64,000 nucleotides of DNA from Pseudaminobacter soli (ex Li et al. 2025) (GCF_029892515.1 NZ_JARXVF010000003.1:124001-188000), one strand, 5' to 3'; counted from the first letter of the stretch, positions 25,529-34,788 are shown. Translations and numbers: made by a program. The notes: generated by a model not told the origin, from the letters alone.

Positions 25529-26614
25529 TTACCCCACCAGCTTGATCAGCGTGAGGCTGAAGCTGGCGATGAACAGGAAGGCAGCGAGGCCGAGCAACAG
25601 CGGGCGCAGGCCCTTGGCCTTCAGCTTGCGGATGTCGGTTTCCAGGCCCATGGCGGCGAGCGCAACGCTGAGCATGAAGGTGGTCGCCATCACGATGACG
25701 CTCTTGGCCTCCGCAGGGATCGACACCACGCTGTTGACCGCCACCAGCGCGATGAAGCCCAGCACGAACCACGGCACCGGTGCTTTTGCCGCGCTGTGCT
25801 CGTGGCCGGATTTCTGGGCGCGGCGCGTCGCCATGAAGCCGAGCGACAGCACGACAGGCGCAAGCAGCATCACGCGGCTTAGTTTTGCCACCGTGCCGAA
25901 CTCGCCAGCGGCCTGTCCGCCCTGAAAGCTTGCGGCCACCACCTGCGCGATCTCGTGGATCGAAGCGCCGGCCCACAGGCCATAGGCATGCGCGTCGAGC
26001 CCCAGCAGGGCCGGCAGCAGCGGATAGGCGAACATGGCGATCGAGCCGAACACCGTCACGCAGGCGACCGCATAGGCCACGTCCTCGTCCTGCGCGCGGG
26101 TCACCGTGTTGGTGGCGATCACGGCGGAGGCGCCACAGATCGAGGTGCCGGCGGCGATCAGTTCCGCCAACTTCGGCTCCACGCCCATCGCTCGGCCGAG
26201 CCGGACAGTGAAAACGAAGGTCGCGACCAGCGTGGTCACGATGATGGCGATGCCCGCAGCGCCCACTTCCACGACCTGAGCCGCCGTAAGCTGCAGGCCG
26301 AGCAGGACGATCGCCAGCCGCAGCAGCCGGCGCATCGAGAATGCCACGCCCGTCTTGGCGCGCGCCGGCGTGCCGATCAGATTGTGGAAGGCGATGCCGA
26401 TGAGGATGGCGAGGATCATCGGGCTGAACACGGCCACGCCCGGTACCTGCCGAAGCGCAAATCCGGCGATCGCGATCATTGCCGTCAGCGCCAGTCCCGG
26501 CAGCACCTCTAGCGTTTGCTCTCGCAGGCCTGGCAGGGGCTGGATCGGAACGAAGTCGGCTGGAGCGGCTATCGACTTGGCATTGGCCGTCCGGGTGTTG
26601 GGATGCGCGTTCAT
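25529..26614 (-). CDS. YeiH/UPF0324 family membrane protein (putative sulfate-type exporter)
   Basis: A 361-aa polytopic inner-membrane protein. Family marks are ILIGIAFHN, the [14 protein letters not shown] motif and [15 protein letters not shown]. About ten hydrophobic segments are visible, with a long hydrophilic N-terminus of about 40 residues. The family is annotated as a putative sulfate exporter, and its E. coli member is tied to the sulfite-responsive regulator YeiE; transport has not been settled. ATG 26614 is used because the extra 15 residues of the longer frame look non-family. It leads a two-gene unit with the LysR gene. Confidence 0.83.
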   Translation of the reverse strand: MNAHPNTRTANAKSIAAPADFVPIQPLPGLREQTLEVLPGLALTAMIAIAGFALRQVPGVAVFSPMILAILIGIAFHNLIGTPARAKTGVAFSMRRLLRLAIVLLGLQLTAAQVVEVGAAGIAIIVTTLVATFVFTVRLGRAMGVEPKLAELIAAGTSICGASAVIATNTVTRAQDEDVAYAVACVTVFGSIAMFAYPLLPALLGLDAHAYGLWAGASIHEIAQVVAASFQGGQAAGEFGTVAKLSRVMLLAPVVLSLGFMATRRAQKSGHEHSAAKAPVPWFVLGFIALVAVNSVVSIPAEAKSVIVMATTFMLSVALAAMGLETDIRKLKAKGLRPLLLGLAAFLFIASFSLTLIKLVG

Positions 26615-26689
26615 GGCTAAATATCCGGTTCGTAACAGCCATTGTTTCGCGCACTCCAATCAATCGATCCAACGCATTGTATCGGAAAT

Positions 26690-26708
26690 TTCGTTCGATT
26701 TAAACGAA
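26690..26708. promoter_or_regulatory. Inverted repeat with LysR-box form between the YeiH gene and the decarboxylase gene
   Basis: TTCGTT (26690-26695) and AACGAA (26703-26708) form an exact dyad with a 7-bp AT-rich centre, fitting a T-N11-A type LysR site. It lies 75 bp from the YeiH start and 79 bp from the decarboxylase start, so it could serve either direction. Confidence 0.4.
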
Positions 26709-26787
26709 TGATTGTGCTGGCTCGGCCGCAATTCCCTTCGCGCGCCGTCTGTTCTAAGTTTCGCCGGTGTCTGTCTCAGGAGGACGC

Positions 26788-28008
26788 ATGCAGCGATTCG
26801 ACAATGCGAAAGCCGCCGCGCTTGCCCTGCGTCCCGACGACCCGGTCTATTGCTTCCGGCCGGAAGTGCTGAAAGCCGACGCCCGGCAGTTCATGGGCAT
26901 GTTTCCCGGCAAGACCGCCTATGCGGTGAAGACCAATGGCGAGCAGCTGGTCCTGAAGACGCTGGTTGAGGCGGGTGTCACCGCCTTCGATGTGGCCTCG
27001 CCGGGCGAATTCGCGGCGGTGCGAGCCGTCTCGCCGGATGCCGAGATGCTCTACATGCATCCGGTCAAGGCGCAGTCCGACATTCGGCTTGCGCTGGAAA
27101 AATACGGCATCCGCATCATCGCCATCGATCATGAGGACGAGATCACCAAGCTCAGCCGCATCGTGCAGGCGCTCGACATCGATCCGGGCACGATAAGTGT
27201 TTTCGTGCGCATCCAGACCAAGGGGCAGGCGGCCTACGAGCTGTCTAAGAAGTTCGGCGCCGGTCCGGCCTATGCGGTCGAACTCGGCCACCGCCTGCAC
27301 CGCCACGGCTACAAGGTCGGGCTCTGCTTCCATGTCGGCAGCCAGATCGAGGATCCGGACGTCTATGAGCGGGCGCTGGCCTCGGCCGACTGGGTGCGCA
27401 ACCGGCTGGGCTTCGACATTGCGGGGCTCGACGTCGGTGGCGGCTTCCCGGCCGAATATGGCGAGGATCCCCGTCGCAAGAAGCGCGAGATGCCCTCGCT
27501 CGGCCAGATCATGTCGCGACTGCGGGGCGACCTGCGCGAATACGGCTTCGACGAGGTGCCTCTGGTGGCCGAGCCGGGGCGGGTTATCGTGGCGCGCGCC
27601 TTCTCGCTCATCGTGCGGGTGCTGCTGCGCAAGGGCCGCCGGCTCTACATCAATGACGGCATATGGGCCTCGCTGTCCGACAGCTGGACCGGCAAGATCA
27701 CGCTGCCGGCGCGCTTCATCGCCGACCCTGCTATCCGCTCGCGCAGCGGGCTGGAGCAGAACATCGTGCCGTTCAAGGTGTGCGGGGCGACCTGCGATTC
27801 CGTCGATATCCTGTCGCGACCGTTCTGGCTGCCGGAGACGATCAATACCGGCGACTGGATCGAGATCGGCCACATTGGCGCCTATTCGTTGTCGCTCCGG
27901 ACGCGCTTCAATGGCTTTTACCCCGATACTTTCGTGGAGGTGACTACGCCTTTCGAGGAGGGCGAGGCGCCGCAGGGGCTGGCGAGCCTCGAAACCATGG
28001 CGGATTAG
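26788..28008 (+). CDS. Type III PLP decarboxylase (ornithine/lysine decarboxylase-like, alanine racemase fold)
   Basis: A 406-aa cytoplasmic enzyme of the ODC/DAP decarboxylase family. The PLP lysine is Lys48 in AYAVKTN. The phosphate-binding GGG is at 217-219 and EPGR at 262-265. Cys336 in the CDSVD motif is the catalytic cysteine donated across the dimer in ornithine decarboxylases. It probably makes putrescine or cadaverine, or acts in a related carboxynorspermidine-type step. ATG 26788 has a strong CAGGAGG site. The MarR gene follows after 80 bp on the same strand but without a shared signal. Confidence 0.83.
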   Translation: MQRFDNAKAAALALRPDDPVYCFRPEVLKADARQFMGMFPGKTAYAVKTNGEQLVLKTLVEAGVTAFDVASPGEFAAVRAVSPDAEMLYMHPVKAQSDIRLALEKYGIRIIAIDHEDEITKLSRIVQALDIDPGTISVFVRIQTKGQAAYELSKKFGAGPAYAVELGHRLHRHGYKVGLCFHVGSQIEDPDVYERALASADWVRNRLGFDIAGLDVGGGFPAEYGEDPRRKKREMPSLGQIMSRLRGDLREYGFDEVPLVAEPGRVIVARAFSLIVRVLLRKGRRLYINDGIWASLSDSWTGKITLPARFIADPAIRSRSGLEQNIVPFKVCGATCDSVDILSRPFWLPETINTGDWIEIGHIGAYSLSLRTRFNGFYPDTFVEVTTPFEEGEAPQGLASLETMAD

Positions 28009-28088
28009 CCGGTATATGCAGCGCCTCCATCTCCGCAAGGACGCGCCGCTATCTCGCCAAATGCGGCCATTTATGCTGTTGTCGACGC

Positions 28089-28700
28089 ATGGAAGATGAT
28101 CGACTTACCAGCGGTCGGCGCAAGCTGACCTTTCCGCTCTCGAAGGCCGGCGGCGCGCCGTTTGACCTCGAGATGCATTTGCCGTTCAGGCTGGCGGTGC
28201 TGGTGAACCTTTTGCAGGCCCAGCGCGACCCGCAGGTTAAGGGGATGACCGATCTGGGCTTGCGCGAACTGCGGGTGCTGCTCAATGTCGGCGCCTACAT
28301 GCCGGTGCGCGCGGCCGACATCGGCTACCAGACCCGGCTCGACCCCGGTACGATCAGCCGCGGCGTGGCGACGCTTGTCGAGCGCGGCTATGTCACTGTC
28401 TCGAGTGACCCCACCGACCAGCGCAGTTCGCTGGTAGAGCTGACCGACAGCGGGCGCGAGCTTTACGAGCAGGTGGCCGGCGTGCTCGGCCAACGCGCCA
28501 CCGAGATCGAGCAGGTGCTGGACGCGGGCGAGCGGGAGATGCTGTTCGATTTTCTCGCGCGGCTCGAGGACAAGGCCGAAGAGGTGCTGGCGCGCACCGC
28601 GCTTGAGAGGCGCAGGGAGGGCCAGCCGCTTTCAGCCGACCAGCGCGAAATGCTGCGCTGGTATCGCCGGACCACCGGCTCCAAGATGGAGGACGGGTAG
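28089..28700 (+). CDS. MarR-family transcriptional regulator
   Basis: A 203-aa regulator with a winged helix (about residues 60-115): VRAADIGYQTRLDPGTISRGVATLVERGYVTVSSDPTDQRSSLVELTDSGRELYE is the classic MarR recognition helix and DxRxxxLxLT wing. The C-terminal helix is longer than usual, about 50 extra residues rich in charged residues. ATG 28089 has only a weak ribosome site. It converges on a nitroreductase gene 42 bp away. An AT-rich perfect palindrome sits before that nitroreductase, making it a plausible target. Confidence 0.83.
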   Translation: MEDDRLTSGRRKLTFPLSKAGGAPFDLEMHLPFRLAVLVNLLQAQRDPQVKGMTDLGLRELRVLLNVGAYMPVRAADIGYQTRLDPGTISRGVATLVERGYVTVSSDPTDQRSSLVELTDSGRELYEQVAGVLGQRATEIEQVLDAGEREMLFDFLARLEDKAEEVLARTALERRREGQPLSADQREMLRWYRRTTGSKMEDG

Positions 28701-28726
28701 GGGGCAAGCGGTCGCGCCGTTGCCCC
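28701..28726. terminator. Hairpin between convergent marR and nitroreductase genes
   Basis: GGGGCAA (28701-28707) pairs with TTGCCCC (28720-28726), with a further CGG/CCG pairing inside. No T-run follows on either strand, so termination strength is doubtful. Confidence 0.35.
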
Positions 28727-28742
28727 GCTCAAGCACCCGACC

Positions 28743-29420
28743 TCAGATAAACGAAGCGATCTGCTCCAGCGTCTTCTTTTTCAGCGCATGCATGGGCACC
28801 GTCGCATCCTCGCCCGGATAGCCGACAACCAGAAGCATGAACGGCTTTTCGTGATCGGGCCGGCCGCAGATGGTGTTCAGGAAATCCATGGGCTTGGGCG
28901 TATGCGTCAGCGTCACCAGCCCGCAGCTGTGCAGCGCGTTGATGAGGAAGCCGGTGGCGATGCCGACGGACTCGGCGATGTAGTAGTTCTTGCGCTCCTC
29001 GCCAACTTCCGCGCCGCCGCGGCGCTGGGCGAAGATGCCGATCAGCCAGGGGGCGATCTCGAGATAGGGTTTTTGCTCGTCGGTGCCGAGCGGCGCCAAT
29101 GCTTCGAGCCATGCCTCGCCTGCCTTGCGGTCGAGATAGAAGGCGCGCTCCTCGATCTCGGCCTTTTCACGGATCTCACGCTTGGTTTCCGGGTCGCCAA
29201 TGGCCGAGAAGAACCAGGGCTGGTGGTTGGCTCCGCTCGGCGCGGTGCCGGCGGCCATGATGCAGTGTTCGATGATTTCGCGCGGCACCGGGCGCGGCGA
29301 GAAGCTGCGCACCGTGTGGCGGCGCTTGATCTCCTCGTAGAAGGAGGCGGCGCGCGCGATCATTTCGGACTGTTCCAGCTCGCGATAATCCGGCAGCGGC
29401 ACGCTGTCATGGTCGCGCAT
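28743..29420 (-). CDS. Nitroreductase family protein
   Basis: A 225-aa FMN-dependent oxidoreductase. [39 protein letters not shown] is the FMN-binding N-terminal signature. [26 protein letters not shown] and the MLLVVGYP strand complete the domain. It may reduce quinones, nitro-compounds or dehalogenate iodotyrosine-like substrates; the length fits the latter subgroup too. ATG 29420 has a GGAGGAG site. An 18-bp perfect palindrome lies 35 bp upstream. It follows the GH gene on the same strand after 72 bp. Confidence 0.85.
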   Translation of the reverse strand: MRDHDSVPLPDYRELEQSEMIARAASFYEEIKRRHTVRSFSPRPVPREIIEHCIMAAGTAPSGANHQPWFFSAIGDPETKREIREKAEIEERAFYLDRKAGEAWLEALAPLGTDEQKPYLEIAPWLIGIFAQRRGGAEVGEERKNYYIAESVGIATGFLINALHSCGLVTLTHTPKPMDFLNTICGRPDHEKPFMLLVVGYPGEDATVPMHALKKKTLEQIASFI

Positions 29421-29455
29421 GTCATTCTCCTCCAGAGCGGGTTTGGTCGATATTA

Positions 29456-29473
29456 TTATTGTAATTACAATAA
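29456..29473. promoter_or_regulatory. 18-bp perfect palindrome, candidate operator of the nitroreductase gene
   Basis: TTATTGTAATTACAATAA reads identically on both strands and lies 35 bp upstream of the nitroreductase ATG, in a 72-bp intergenic space. In GC-rich DNA an A/T-dominated palindrome of this length is very unlikely by chance. Size and symmetry suit a MarR or TetR dimer. The binding protein is unknown; the MarR gene 0.7 kb away is the nearest candidate. Confidence 0.55.
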
Positions 29474-29492
29474 ATATCCGGCGCAAGCGGTC

Positions 29493-30812
29493 CTAAAGCC
29501 AACCGCCCGAAAAACCGGCCCGGCGCAGACCGTTCAGCAAGGGCTGGCAGCGCCGCATGATGTCCCAGAGCAGCCCTGAGCGATAATTCTCGATCATCAG
29601 CACGACCGGGCCCTGATCGATGCCGAAGTGGTGGGGCGACACCCACCACCCCGTCGGGCTGTCCTTCACCGGGAACGTCCGGTTGAAGGAAGGCTTGAAC
29701 CCGTAGAGGCGCGTTGCCCCCAGATGCAGCTCGACGAAATTCCGCGCCGTCGGGATGACGATTTCCGGCGCGAAGGGCAGCGAGGCCACCACCGCCCATG
29801 GCGAAACCGTCCCATCGTCAGGGCCGAATGGGGCGCCGCGAGCGAGATAGTCGAAGAACTTGCGTTTGACCCCGTTGATGGTGCGCGTGTGCCAGCCGGG
29901 GCCGTCGCTGGCGGTGAAGCCCCAGCAATATTCGCCGTAGCCGATGAACTCCATCGGGTTACGGATCGCATATTCCTGCTGCACGAATGTGGCTTGCCGG
30001 CTGTTCTGGAAATAGTCGCTGTCGCGCTGCCGCATGAACTCGTCCTGGATACCACCGAAGTCGATCCACATATGCGACAGCTGGTGGGTGAAGAGCGGCC
30101 CCGAATAGAGCAGCTCGCGACCATAGATCTCCCTCCATTGATAGGTGGAGGTGTAGGCGGCATAGCTTTCCGGCGGCAAGGGGTGGGTGGGAGAGCCGAG
30201 GCCAAGGATGTAGAGCAGTAGGCCCTCGTCGTAGCCGCGCCAGCGATAGGGGATGAAGCCGCTTTCCGGGCGCCAGCCGTGCGTCAGCGTTGCCTCGCCG
30301 TCGCGGGCCCAGTTCCAGTCGGCGCGTTCGTAGAGCGCATTGGCGAGATGGCGGATTTCCGCTTCGTCGGCCGTGTCTTGGTCGAAATAGGCGGCAACGG
30401 TCAGGGCGCCTGCGAACAGGAATGCCGAGTCTATAGTCGACAACTCGCATTCCCAGACGCGGCGGCCGGTTTCCATGTCGAGGAAGTGGTAGAAGAAGCC
30501 CTTGTAGCCGGAGGTGTCCGGCTCCGGGCCTTGCGGACACTCCATCAGGTATCGCAGGCGCCGGCGGGTGATCTTCGCGGCGAACGGCCTGTACATGACA
30601 CCGCGTTCGACGACCACCGGGATCGTCGCCATCGCCATCCCGATTGCCGCGATGCTTGCCGGGGTTGTCGGGTTGGTATTGTCTCGGACCAGGCCGTTGT
30701 CCGGGTTGGTGACCTGCAGATAGTAGAGCAAGGTCGTGAACTGCAACCTGGCCAGTTCTTCGTCGCTTACCGGCCGCTCAAGATTGACCTCGGTCTTCGG
30801 CATCTCGGTCAT
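29493..30812 (-). CDS. Glucoamylase-like glycoside hydrolase (PF10091 type, beta-1,2-glucan-related)
   Basis: A 439-aa (alpha/alpha)6-barrel type protein. LARLQFTTLLYYLQVTNPDNGLVRDNTNPTTPASIAAIGMAMATIPVVVERGVM is the family start. GFFYHFLDMETGRRVWECELSTIDSAFLFAGAL and the YDEGLLLYILGLGSPTHPLPPESYAAY region follow, then the SHMWIDFGGIQDEFMR segment. Relatives include the GH144 endo-beta-1,2-glucanases and the glucoamylase-like domain of cyclic beta-1,2-glucan synthase. No signal peptide is visible at the N-terminus (MTEMPKTEVN), unlike secreted relatives. ATG 30812 follows TGAGGTG. A role in cyclic beta-1,2-glucan turnover is inference. Confidence 0.75.
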   Translation of the reverse strand: MTEMPKTEVNLERPVSDEELARLQFTTLLYYLQVTNPDNGLVRDNTNPTTPASIAAIGMAMATIPVVVERGVMYRPFAAKITRRRLRYLMECPQGPEPDTSGYKGFFYHFLDMETGRRVWECELSTIDSAFLFAGALTVAAYFDQDTADEAEIRHLANALYERADWNWARDGEATLTHGWRPESGFIPYRWRGYDEGLLLYILGLGSPTHPLPPESYAAYTSTYQWREIYGRELLYSGPLFTHQLSHMWIDFGGIQDEFMRQRDSDYFQNSRQATFVQQEYAIRNPMEFIGYGEYCWGFTASDGPGWHTRTINGVKRKFFDYLARGAPFGPDDGTVSPWAVVASLPFAPEIVIPTARNFVELHLGATRLYGFKPSFNRTFPVKDSPTGWWVSPHHFGIDQGPVVLMIENYRSGLLWDIMRRCQPLLNGLRRAGFSGGWL

Positions 30813-30912
30813 GGGTCAACACCTCACAACACATCTAGATAGAGGGGAGATGAAACCCTTCTAGGAGATGCGGTCTGCGAGGGTGCCCGGCCAAAAGGCC
30901 GATTGAACCGCT

Positions 30913-32091
30913 CTAGAGCTTGGTCAGCAGTTCCTGGGTCGGCCAGCCATCCACGGGCAGGCCGAGGCGGATCTGTTCTTGCCGGATCGCCTCACGTGTG
31001 TTGGTGCCCAGAACCCCGTCGATGCCGCCGACGTCGTAGCCCTTGTCATGCAGCTTCTGCTGCAACTGCTTCATGGCTTCGCCAGTCAGGCCCTGCTCAG
31101 CGTTGCGCTTTTCGAAGGCAGGCTCGCCGGCAAGACGGGCGGCCAGATGCGCGGCGGTGAGCGTATAGGTGATCGACTGGTTCCACTGAAGGTAGATGTC
31201 GAAATTGTCGTAGGCGAGGAAGGCCGGACCCTTGCGGCCCATGGGCAGCATAACGGCCGCCTTCACACCGTTGTCCTTGAGCGGGTTGCCGTCGCGGTCG
31301 GTCACGCCCCAGGCGATGAGCTGGGAGATCGGCACCTTGTTGGTGCGGCCGGTCTCTTCCCAGGGCATCTGGTCGGGCACGCGCGCTTCCTGCAGCCAGG
31401 GCTCGCCGCGCTTCCAGCCGCGCGACTGGATCTTCTTGGCCGTGGTCATGATGACGTCGGGCACGCTGTTGCGCAGGTCGACGATGCCATCCCCGTCGCC
31501 GTCGACGCCGTTCTCCAGATAGTCGATGGGCAGGATCTGGGTCTGGCCGATCTCGCCGGCCCAAGCGCCCTTGACGTCGGCGGGCAGGACGCCGCGGTCG
31601 ATCAGAGTGAGCAGCGGGACGATCTGCTTGCGGAAGAGTTCCGGCCGGCGGCAATCATGCGACAGCGTCACAAGCGCGTTCAGCGTGTGGAAGTCGCCCT
31701 GCACGGCGCCGAAATCGGTCTCCAGCGCCCAGAAGGCGGCAATCACCGGGCCGGGCACGCCATATTCCTGCTCCGCGCGGGCAAAGACGTCGGCATATTT
31801 CTTGAGGTTGGCCGCGCCATGCTTGAGGCGATAGTCCGAGATCATGCGGGAGGAGAATTCGATGAAGGTCTGGCTGAACACGCCCTGGGCGCGGTCGCGC
31901 TGCAGCACCTTGGGGTCGATTTCGGCCTCGTCGAGTGCGGAAAGGCCCTCGTTGCCGACGCCGGCCGCAGCGGCCTCGGCATGCATGGCACTCTTCCAGG
32001 CTTCGAAATCGCCGCCGCATTCCTGCGCCATGGCCGGTGAAGCAAAAAATGCGAACAGCGCCGCCGCCAGTGCCTTCTTGCGCACCACCAT
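30913..32091 (-). CDS. Lytic murein transglycosylase, MltB type, with C-terminal peptidoglycan-binding domain
   Basis: A 392-aa periplasmic enzyme. The signal peptide ends ASPAMA (residue 22). The SLT_2 domain spans about 28-325, with the catalytic Glu124 in FWALETDFG and the GEIGQTQILPIDYLENGVDGDGDG motif. The C-terminal PG_binding_1 domain covers about 330-390 (LQQKLHDKGYDVGGIDGVLGTNTREAIR). It cleaves glycan strands to 1,6-anhydro-MurNAc ends. ATG 32091 follows GGAGAGGT. The longer frame to 32310 adds non-family sequence. Confidence 0.9.
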   Translation of the reverse strand: MVVRKKALAAALFAFFASPAMAQECGGDFEAWKSAMHAEAAAAGVGNEGLSALDEAEIDPKVLQRDRAQGVFSQTFIEFSSRMISDYRLKHGAANLKKYADVFARAEQEYGVPGPVIAAFWALETDFGAVQGDFHTLNALVTLSHDCRRPELFRKQIVPLLTLIDRGVLPADVKGAWAGEIGQTQILPIDYLENGVDGDGDGIVDLRNSVPDVIMTTAKKIQSRGWKRGEPWLQEARVPDQMPWEETGRTNKVPISQLIAWGVTDRDGNPLKDNGVKAAVMLPMGRKGPAFLAYDNFDIYLQWNQSITYTLTAAHLAARLAGEPAFEKRNAEQGLTGEAMKQLQQKLHDKGYDVGGIDGVLGTNTREAIRQEQIRLGLPVDGWPTQELLTKL

Positions 32092-32361
32092 CTGACCTCT
32101 CCAAGCCTGCCTAGAATTCGCGTTATCGTCTGCCCGACCGACATGGCAAAAAACGGGCAGCCGGCCCATACCTCCGGTTGCGCGCCGATGGAAGCGGCTT
32201 TTGTTGCTCCACGCCCGTCCTGACGGCGATTTGATCGCAAAAATGAGCTTATGCGGCAAAATGCCGGCGCGGGTCGGTTGAGACGCTGTACAACCAGCTC
32301 GTGAACTCACAAATCCGCAAATGGTTTCACACCATTTCGACCAGACTTATGAGTCTACTAC

Positions 32362-33177
32362 TTAGCCGGCGTTTTCCCGCAGCCACTTCTTCCAGGCGGC
32401 CTCGTTGCCGTTGAAGACATTGATGTCGGCATCGCCCTTGATGCCGGGGACGACGCCGGTGCCGGTATACTGCCAGAAGGTGAAGGGGTGGCTGCCGTAG
32501 CGCTCGCTCGGATGGCCGGCCACCGAGCGCAGCCAGTAGGGGTATTCGCGGAAGCCCGCCAGCTGATTGTCGTCGAAGAAGTCGATCGAGGTATAGATGA
32601 TCGGCTTCTTGCCGTAGAACTTTTCGACGATCTGGAGGAAGGTCTTCATCTCGCTGCGCACCGTGGCCGCGTCGGGCCTCAGCTTGCAGGTGGGCGACTG
32701 CGGGTTCCACTCCATGTCGAGCACCGGCGGCAGCGAATTGCGCTCGCGCGGCACGTTGCGGATGAACCAGGCCGCCTGCTCGGCGGCAGTGCGGCAGAAG
32801 TAGTAGAAGTGATAGGCCGCGCGTGGCACGCCGGCCGCCTTGGTGGCCTTCCAGTGCTCGTCGAAATAGTCGTCGATGCGGTCGCCGCCTTCGGTCGCCT
32901 TGATGAAGGCAAACGAGATGCCGTTGGACTTGGCCTGGCGCCAGTCGATCGTGCTCTGGTATTTCGAAACGTCGGTGCCGTGGACGGGGTGCTCCCAGGG
33001 CTTGCGGCCGGTCCAGTCGTGCGGGTCGCTGTCATCGAAGCGGGGATAGCGCACCATCGCCTCGCCCTGCGTGATCGTCTGCGTGCCCGTCTGCCGGGAA
33101 CTGACCGGCGCGAGGTCGTCGACAGTGGTGCAGGCGCTGAGCGCGCCAAGCAGGATGAGGGCCGCAAGACGGCGCAT
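32362..33177 (-). CDS. GH25-family lysozyme lipoprotein
   Basis: A 271-aa lipoprotein with a lipobox LSAC (Cys16) and a GH25 domain from about residue 60. Catalytic motifs are HGTDVSKYQ (Asp69) and LDMEWN (Asp154, Glu156). It would cleave the MurNAc-GlcNAc bond of peptidoglycan, anchored to the outer or inner membrane. ATG 33177 follows AAGGGAGAA. The next minus-strand gene is the MltB-type enzyme 270 bp away; both trim murein. No lysis or phage genes are nearby, so it is not a phage endolysin module. Confidence 0.88.
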   Translation of the reverse strand: MRRLAALILLGALSACTTVDDLAPVSSRQTGTQTITQGEAMVRYPRFDDSDPHDWTGRKPWEHPVHGTDVSKYQSTIDWRQAKSNGISFAFIKATEGGDRIDDYFDEHWKATKAAGVPRAAYHFYYFCRTAAEQAAWFIRNVPRERNSLPPVLDMEWNPQSPTCKLRPDAATVRSEMKTFLQIVEKFYGKKPIIYTSIDFFDDNQLAGFREYPYWLRSVAGHPSERYGSHPFTFWQYTGTGVVPGIKGDADINVFNGNEAAWKKWLRENAG

Positions 33178-33395
33178 CGCTTCTCCCTTGAGCCGGTAGG
33201 CCGGCCCGTTATGCCGACAGGCGCGCATCCCCGACACGCGCGCAGATGATGATCTGGTGCCTCTCCCTCACTCTTGATGCCGTGGGGCGGAACCTCTTCC
33301 GTCTTCGCTCAGCATGGTTGATTTTTGGTTTATGACGCTCGACAGGCCGGAAAATTTGCGGAACGAATGGCGGGTCCATCGCCGCGGGGAACGGA

Positions 33396-34784
33396 ATGCG
33401 CGTGATTCTGAAGATCGTGAAGTGGCTCGTCGGGCTCGTAGTGCTCGCCGCTGTCGGGCTCGGCATCTGGCTCTACGGCGCCCCGCCCGCGCTGATCCGC
33501 GTTGCTGCGGGCTACACGGCCAAGATCGTCTGCTCCAATGTCTTCATCGCCGGCCGCGATCCGCAGGAGGTGCTGAAGGTCGACGTGCAGGCCCCCGGCC
33601 ACCCGATCCTGAAGCTCATGTCGGTCAAGGTCAACAACGAGAAGGGCACGGTCTCGGCCGGGTTGTTCGGCCTGTTCGGCAGGGGGCTGGCGGTCGCGCG
33701 CGACAATGGCGGCTGCGCCACCGTGCCGGATGGTGACATCCGGGAAGCAAAGCTCTTCTCGCAGGAGCCGCCTGCCGAAGGCACCAAGCCTGACGAATTG
33801 TGGCCGCAGGGCGAGCGCGTTGCGCCGTCGCAGAACCCGATCGTTTCGACGATCCTCGACGACGAGGGCGCGACCGGCCCCGGCATGCGCGCGGTGGTGG
33901 TGGTGAAGGACGGCCGCATCATCGGCGAGCGCTATGGCGATGGCTTTACCGCCGCAACGCCTCTGCTTGGCTGGTCGATGACCAAGACCGTCAATGCCGC
34001 GCTCATCGGCACACTGGTCAAGGCCGGCAAGATGTCCACCGACGCCACCAGCCTCTTCGAGGCGTGGAAGGGCGACCGGCGCGAAAAGATCAGTCTGGCC
34101 GACCTGATGGCGATGTCCTCGGGCCTCGAATTCAACGAGGACTATGGTGACGTCACCGACGTCACACGCATGCTCTACCTGCGGTCCGACATGGCGGACT
34201 TTGCCGTGGATAAGCCGCTCGTGGCGGAGATCGGCAAGGAGTGGAGCTATTCCAGTGGCACGGCGGTGATGCTGTCACGCCTCTGGCAGAACGCCATCGG
34301 CAACAAGGCGCTTGCGCTCGGTTGGCCGCGCAAGGCGCTGTTCGATCCGCTGGGCATGACCAGCGCCGTCATGGAAACCGACGCGAGCGGCACCTTCGTC
34401 GGCTCGTCCTATCTCTACGCCACCGCCCATGACTGGGCGCGCCTTGGCCAGTTCCTGGCCGACGACGGTGTCTGGAACGGCACGCCGCTGCTGCCGGCCG
34501 GCTTCGTGTCGTGGATGCGTGAGGCCGCACCTGCCTCGAAAGGCAAATATGGGCGCGGCCAGCTCTGGCTCGAAGGTCCGGATGGTGGGGATGAGGCCGA
34601 CAACGCCAACGAGAAAGGCCTCGATCTGCCCGCCGACACCTTCTGGCTGCTCGGCCATGACGGCCAGTCCATCGCCGTCATCCCATCACAGAAGCTGGTC
34701 GTGGTGCGCCTCGGCCTCACGCCGTCCAAGTTTGGCTATCGGCCGCAGGCCATGGTGGCCGCGCTGGCCAAGGCGCTGGAGTAG
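33396..34784 (+). CDS. Beta-lactamase-fold serine hydrolase (class C/esterase type), membrane anchored
   Basis: A 462-aa protein with an N-terminal TM helix (residues 7-27) and a periplasmic serine hydrolase domain from about 140. The active site shows Ser194-M-T-Lys197, Tyr285-S-S and the HDG triad equivalent (GHDGQS) near the C-terminus. Such proteins act as esterases, D-amino-peptidases or AmpC-like hydrolases; penicillin resistance cannot be claimed. ATG 33396 is used for its conserved hydrophobic start. The gene converges on btaB with only 4 bp between stop codons. Confidence 0.83.
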   Translation: MRVILKIVKWLVGLVVLAAVGLGIWLYGAPPALIRVAAGYTAKIVCSNVFIAGRDPQEVLKVDVQAPGHPILKLMSVKVNNEKGTVSAGLFGLFGRGLAVARDNGGCATVPDGDIREAKLFSQEPPAEGTKPDELWPQGERVAPSQNPIVSTILDDEGATGPGMRAVVVVKDGRIIGERYGDGFTAATPLLGWSMTKTVNAALIGTLVKAGKMSTDATSLFEAWKGDRREKISLADLMAMSSGLEFNEDYGDVTDVTRMLYLRSDMADFAVDKPLVAEIGKEWSYSSGTAVMLSRLWQNAIGNKALALGWPRKALFDPLGMTSAVMETDASGTFVGSSYLYATAHDWARLGQFLADDGVWNGTPLLPAGFVSWMREAAPASKGKYGRGQLWLEGPDGGDEADNANEKGLDLPADTFWLLGHDGQSIAVIPSQKLVVVRLGLTPSKFGYRPQAMVAALAKALE

Positions 34785-34788
34785 GGAT

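Noticed and set aside
32092-32361. A possible small RNA or tRNA between the MltB-type and GH25 genes
   Set aside because: No cloverleaf, promoter-terminator pair or conserved RNA motif could be seen in the 270 bp.
32362-33177. Prophage lysis module suggested by the GH25 lysozyme
   Set aside because: It has a lipobox and there are no holin, spanin or structural phage genes around it.
33178-33395. Regulatory elements between the GH25 lysozyme and the serine hydrolase genes
   Set aside because: I looked for palindromes and promoters in this divergent region and found none convincing.
33396-34784. Calling the beta-lactamase-fold protein an AmpC resistance enzyme
   Set aside because: The S-x-x-K and Y-S-S motifs are shared by many esterases and peptidases; the membrane anchor and long N-terminal region differ from AmpC.
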